Below, piece by piece: positions 60,971 through 64,000 of a stretch of 64,000 bases of DNA. The translations under genes were made by a program, and so were the position numbers. The DNA lies in assembly GCF_047974105.1 (NCBI RefSeq), contig NZ_JBHYRS010000001.1, positions 310,001 through 374,000 of the forward strand, read 5' to 3'. How positions within the stretch are numbered: the first letter of the stretch is position 1; each line of letters opens with the position of its first letter. The stretch is from Mitsuokella sp047974105. GTDB lineage: Bacteria > Bacillota > Negativicutes > Selenomonadales > Selenomonadaceae. The notes under the pieces are model-generated. The model saw only the letters and a program-made list of their open reading frames with translations. It searched no databases and was not told the origin of the DNA.

Positions 60971-62425
60971 TTATTCTGCTTTTTCTGCCTGTGAGCCCAT
61001 GAGTTTTTCATAAAGTGCCTTGTACTCGCGAGCCGATTCCTTCCAGCTGTAATCCGAGTTCATGGCATTTGTGGCAATCTGTTTCCACTCTTCGTAATTC
61101 TCATAAGCACTGAGTGCACGCTTGAGTGCGTACATCATCTCATGTGCATTGTAATCGGAGAACAGGAAGCCATTGCCTTCCTTCGAATATTTGTCGTACG
61201 GGATGACCGTATCCTTCAGGCCGCCTGTCTCGCGGACCACCGGAACCGAGCCATAGCGCAGGGCAATGAGCTGGCCAATGCCGCACGGCTCATAATTCGA
61301 CGGCATCAGGAAAATATCCGATGCTGCGTAAATGCGCTGTGCCAGCTGATTCGAGAAGCGAATGTTGGCCGACACTTTCGTCGGGAAACGCCATGCGAGG
61401 CCTTTGAACCAGTCTTCATACTCCTTGTCGCCCGTGCCCAGCAGGACAAACTGAATGTCCTCATGCTGCAGGATCTCATCCATCATGCGTACGACAAGAT
61501 CGAGGCCCTTTGCTGCCACGAGGCGCGAAACCATCGCGACCATCGGCGTACGGCGGGCAATCGGCAGGCCAAGATCTCTCTGCAGCAGGACCTTATTGTC
61601 AGCCTTGCGGTCGAGCGTCGTCACATCGTAGTTCTCATAGAGATTTTTGTCCGTAGCCGGATTGTAAACGTTGTAATCGATGCCATTGACAATGCCGAAA
61701 AGCGTGTCCTTGCGGCTGCGCAGCAGACCGTCGAGGTGCTCGCCAAAGTACTCATACTGGATTTCCTTGGCATACGTCTCGCTGACGGTCGAGATGTAGT
61801 CGGCGTAAATCAAGCCGCCCTTCATATAATTGACCGCATCGTAGAACTCAAGGTCGCCATTGTTGAAGTACTTCCAGTCGAGGCCGAGTACATCGCCCAT
61901 GACATCTTTCGGGAATACGCCCTGATATTTGAGATTGTGAATCGTATAGAGCGTGCGGATGTTTTCGTAGCGCTCATCACCCTGATGCTCAAGCTTCAGG
62001 AAAACATTCACGAGACCGGAATGCCAGTCATTCGTGTGAATGACATCCGGCCAGAAATCCATGGCCGGCAGCAGGTTGAGCACGGCGCGGCAGAAAAACG
62101 AGAAACGCTCTGCATCGTCACCGTAGCCATAAAAGCCCTCGCGCTTGAAATACTCTTCATTATCGACGAAATAATACGTTACGCCTTCATAGTCGAGTTT
62201 ATCAAGGCCGACGTATTTCGAACGCCACGATACCGGAATTTCACCATCATAGATGTGCTCCATCTCGTTGCGGAAATGCTCCGGGATCTTGCCGAATTTC
62301 GGCATGATGACGCGAACGTCCACTCCCTCGGCCTTCAGGGCTTTTGGCAGAGAACCAGCAACATCAGCCAGACCACCCGTTTTGGCAAAAGGCACTGCCT
62401 CAGAAGCAACATATAGAACTTTCAT
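60971..62425 (-). CDS. glgA: Glycogen synthase (ADP-glucose type)
   Basis: 484 residues, GT5 family. Start KVLYVASEAVPFAKTGGLADVAGSLPKAL holds the ADP-glucose-binding KTGGL. HTNDWHSGL carries the catalytic His region, and MPSNYEPCGIGQLIALRYGSVPVVRETGGL is the conserved C-terminal part with the Glu. It extends alpha-1,4 glucan. The ATG at 62425 follows AGGGGGA. It lies between glgB and the GH13-GH77 gene, in one operon with them. Confidence 0.95.
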   Translation of the reverse strand: MKVLYVASEAVPFAKTGGLADVAGSLPKALKAEGVDVRVIMPKFGKIPEHFRNEMEHIYDGEIPVSWRSKYVGLDKLDYEGVTYYFVDNEEYFKREGFYGYGDDAERFSFFCRAVLNLLPAMDFWPDVIHTNDWHSGLVNVFLKLEHQGDERYENIRTLYTIHNLKYQGVFPKDVMGDVLGLDWKYFNNGDLEFYDAVNYMKGGLIYADYISTVSETYAKEIQYEYFGEHLDGLLRSRKDTLFGIVNGIDYNVYNPATDKNLYENYDVTTLDRKADNKVLLQRDLGLPIARRTPMVAMVSRLVAAKGLDLVVRMMDEILQHEDIQFVLLGTGDKEYEDWFKGLAWRFPTKVSANIRFSNQLAQRIYAASDIFLMPSNYEPCGIGQLIALRYGSVPVVRETGGLKDTVIPYDKYSKEGNGFLFSDYNAHEMMYALKRALSAYENYEEWKQIATNAMNSDYSWKESAREYKALYEKLMGSQAEKAE

Positions 62426-62494
62426 TCGAGAATCCCCCTCATGATGTACTTTGCAAATATTTGATTTGATATCCTAATGTATTGAGCTGGTCAA

Positions 62495-64000
62495 TCAGGA
62501 TTCACCTGCAGCGGCTTTCGTCGCTTCTTTTTTCCTGCTTGTCTTGCGGGCCGTTGTCTTTTTAGCTGCAGCCTTTGCGGTTCCCGCACTGCGTCTGCGC
62601 GTCGTCTTTTTGGGCTTTTCCCCCGCTGCTTCGGCCTTCGCTTTTTTCGCGGCTTCCCTCTTGGCCTTGGCTGCGGCTTTTTCCTCTTCCGTCATGCGCG
62701 GACGTCCGCGGCGGCGCTTCGGCTTGTCTTCAGGAGTCTCCTCCTTCTTGGCAGCAGTGCGTTTTGCTGCTGTCTTTTTCGTTTTTGCTTCGGCGGCTTC
62801 TGCCTTGTCAGCAGAACTTTTCTCTTCATGGCCTCTGACTTCGATCTCCACCGGAGCCTCATCAAAAGAATTCTTGCCAGCTGCCACCTGCCCCTTGTGG
62901 CGCAGATAAATCGTGGCCATCGGCGGAATCGTCAGGACGATGGACTGGTCGCGGTCATGCCACTTGATATCCTCAGTTGGGATTTCCCCCTCGTTCTTGA
63001 CGCCGCTGCCGCCAAAGGCCTCATCATCGGAGTTGAACACTTCGACATAGCTGCCCTTCTCCGGCACGCCGATGCGGTAGCCATGGCGCACTTCCGGCGT
63101 GAAGTTGCAGACAGCGATGAGATAGTCAGAAGGATCTTCTGCCTTGCGGATGAAGGAAACCACGCTGTTCTCATTATCGTTGCAGTCAATCCACTGGAAG
63201 CCGTTCCAATCGAAGTCAACCTGCCAAAGAGCCTTGTGATCGCAGTAGAATTTATTGAGTGCGCGGCTGTATTCGAGCATTTTCTTATGCATCGGATACT
63301 GCTGCGGCAGATGCCAGTCGAGGCTGTCATCGTAGTTCCACTCAATGAACTGGCCGAACTCACCGCCCATGAACAGGAGCTTCTTGCCCGGATGAGCGAT
63401 CCAGTAAGCAAAGAACGTGCGCAATCCGGCAAATTTCTGCCAGTAATCGCCCGGCATCTTGCTGATGAGCGAGCATTTGCCGTGTACGACTTCATCGTGC
63501 GAAAGCGGCAGGACAAAGTTTTCGCTGAACGCATACATGAACGAGAACGTGACTTTGTCGTGATTCCATTTGCGGTAAATCGGGTCGAGCGACATGTATT
63601 TGAGCATATCGTTCATCCAGCCCATGTTCCACTTGTAGTTAAAGCCCATGCCGCCCATGTAGACAGGCTTGGAAATCAGCGGCCAGGCCGTCGATTCCTC
63701 CGCAATCATCAGGGCCTGCGGATGATACTTGAAGATATTCTCATTGAGCTTTTTCAGGAAGTCCATGGCCTCGAGGTTGCCCGTATCGCCGTATTTATTC
63801 GGCGTCCACTCGCCATCCTTGCGGCCGTAGTTGAGGTAAAGCATATTGGCGACTGCATCAATGCGCAGACCATCGATGTGGAATTCTTCAAACCAGAACA
63901 TCGCATTCGAGATCAGGAAGCTCTGTACTTCGGTACGGCCGTAATCGAAATTCGTCGTGCCCCACTCCCAGTTCTCCGCGAGCTGCTCATTGTCGGACTC
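62495..64000 (-). CDS. glgB: 1,4-alpha-glucan branching enzyme GlgB (N-terminus beyond window), with histone-like tail
   Basis: 501 residues visible; the N-terminal domain and start lie beyond base 64000 and the frame runs open to the edge. GH13 motifs: FHIDGLRIDAVANMLYL (nucleophile Asp), MIAEESTAWP (acid Glu), FVLPLSHDEVVHGK (His-Asp), and FMGGEFGQFIEWN. The C-terminal beta domain ends near IYLRHKG. Then comes a tail of about 130 residues of Lys/Ala/Thr/Glu, with KRRRGRPRM, an AT-hook-like core, followed by EEEKAAAKAKREAAKKAKAEA. GlgB proteins normally stop after the beta domain, so this tail is unusual. It transfers short chains to make alpha-1,6 branches. Confidence 0.92.
   Translation of the reverse strand, partial: ESDNEQLAENWEWGTTNFDYGRTEVQSFLISNAMFWFEEFHIDGLRIDAVANMLYLNYGRKDGEWTPNKYGDTGNLEAMDFLKKLNENIFKYHPQALMIAEESTAWPLISKPVYMGGMGFNYKWNMGWMNDMLKYMSLDPIYRKWNHDKVTFSFMYAFSENFVLPLSHDEVVHGKCSLISKMPGDYWQKFAGLRTFFAYWIAHPGKKLLFMGGEFGQFIEWNYDDSLDWHLPQQYPMHKKMLEYSRALNKFYCDHKALWQVDFDWNGFQWIDCNDNENSVVSFIRKAEDPSDYLIAVCNFTPEVRHGYRIGVPEKGSYVEVFNSDDEAFGGSGVKNEGEIPTEDIKWHDRDQSIVLTIPPMATIYLRHKGQVAAGKNSFDEAPVEIEVRGHEEKSSADKAEAAEAKTKKTAAKRTAAKKEETPEDKPKRRRGRPRMTEEEKAAAKAKREAAKKAKAEAAGEKPKKTTRRRSAGTAKAAAKKTTARKTSRKKEATKAAAGES

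Noticed and set aside
57645..61013. Plus-strand open frame of 1122 codons
   Set aside because: It is the mirror of the GH13-GH77 gene, has no ribosome site, and its protein has no family features; long antisense frames are common in GC-rich genes.
1..64000. CRISPR arrays, transposases, phage genes, tRNA or rRNA genes
   Set aside because: No regularly spaced repeats, no transposase or integrase motifs, and no tRNA-like CCA-ended cloverleaf or rRNA stretch was recognised by eye.

Overview
The window is about 55% GC by eye and reads as a chromosomal segment of a diderm Firmicute of the class Negativicutes, most likely a Selenomonas/Mitsuokella-type anaerobe. The evidence is a mix of traits. Gene order and regulation are of Firmicutes type: cysE-cysS-mrnC-thyX-rlmB-sigH, two T-box leaders, strong AGGAGG ribosome binding sites and frequent TTG/GTG starts. 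Yet there are genes for outer-membrane proteins: two beta-barrels with coiled-coil stalks, one carrying an SLH-like N-terminus. The organism name is inference from these traits; no database was searched.

Layout (mostly minus strand). 1-4778: a YbhGFSR-type exporter (adaptor, double ATPase, two ABC-2 permeases, the last cut by the window edge). 4918-7560: modABC molybdate importer behind a probable Moco riboswitch. 7709-9036: a secreted CbiK cobaltochelatase behind a cobalamin riboswitch. 9063-14515: sigH, rlmB, thyX, mrnC, cysS and cysE, with a cysteine T-box in front. 14516-17593: ispF, ispD, a PIN-TRAM membrane protein and a CarD regulator. 17808-22163: a secreted LPP20-like protein, gpsA, tcdA, an ftsZ that is not in a division cluster, and a small promoter-to-terminator unit in front of it. 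22160-26127: an EamA permease, a GntP-type permease with a three-hairpin leader, and a GltD-like oxidoreductase on the plus strand.

26259-38985 is the standout region: eight same-direction genes with gaps of at most about 60 bases or overlaps. They encode two outer-membrane barrel proteins, a UDP-HexNAc-type dehydrogenase, a membrane-anchored degenerate deacetylase, a PilZ-GT2 processive synthase, a second degenerate PgaB-like deacetylase, a GH18 hydrolase and a tandem-NodB deacetylase. Together they look like an outer-membrane-spanning exopolysaccharide synthesis, modification and export operon, analogous in parts list to pga or alginate loci but not identical to any I know.

39188-50671: a flavodoxin, thiT, an Fsr-type MFS exporter, holA, a UvrD helicase with an inserted DnaQ-like exonuclease, comEC, comEA, a 119-residue unknown, and brnQ. 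50745-54786: serA (serine T-box), serC and a DeoR-family regulator. 54847-64000: a secreted DUF4127 protein, an unknown, and a glycogen set (GH13-GH77 fusion, glgA, glgB). The visible GlgB ends in a histone-H1-like Lys/Ala tail with an AT-hook-like motif.

No rRNA, tRNA, CRISPR array, insertion sequence or phage gene was seen.
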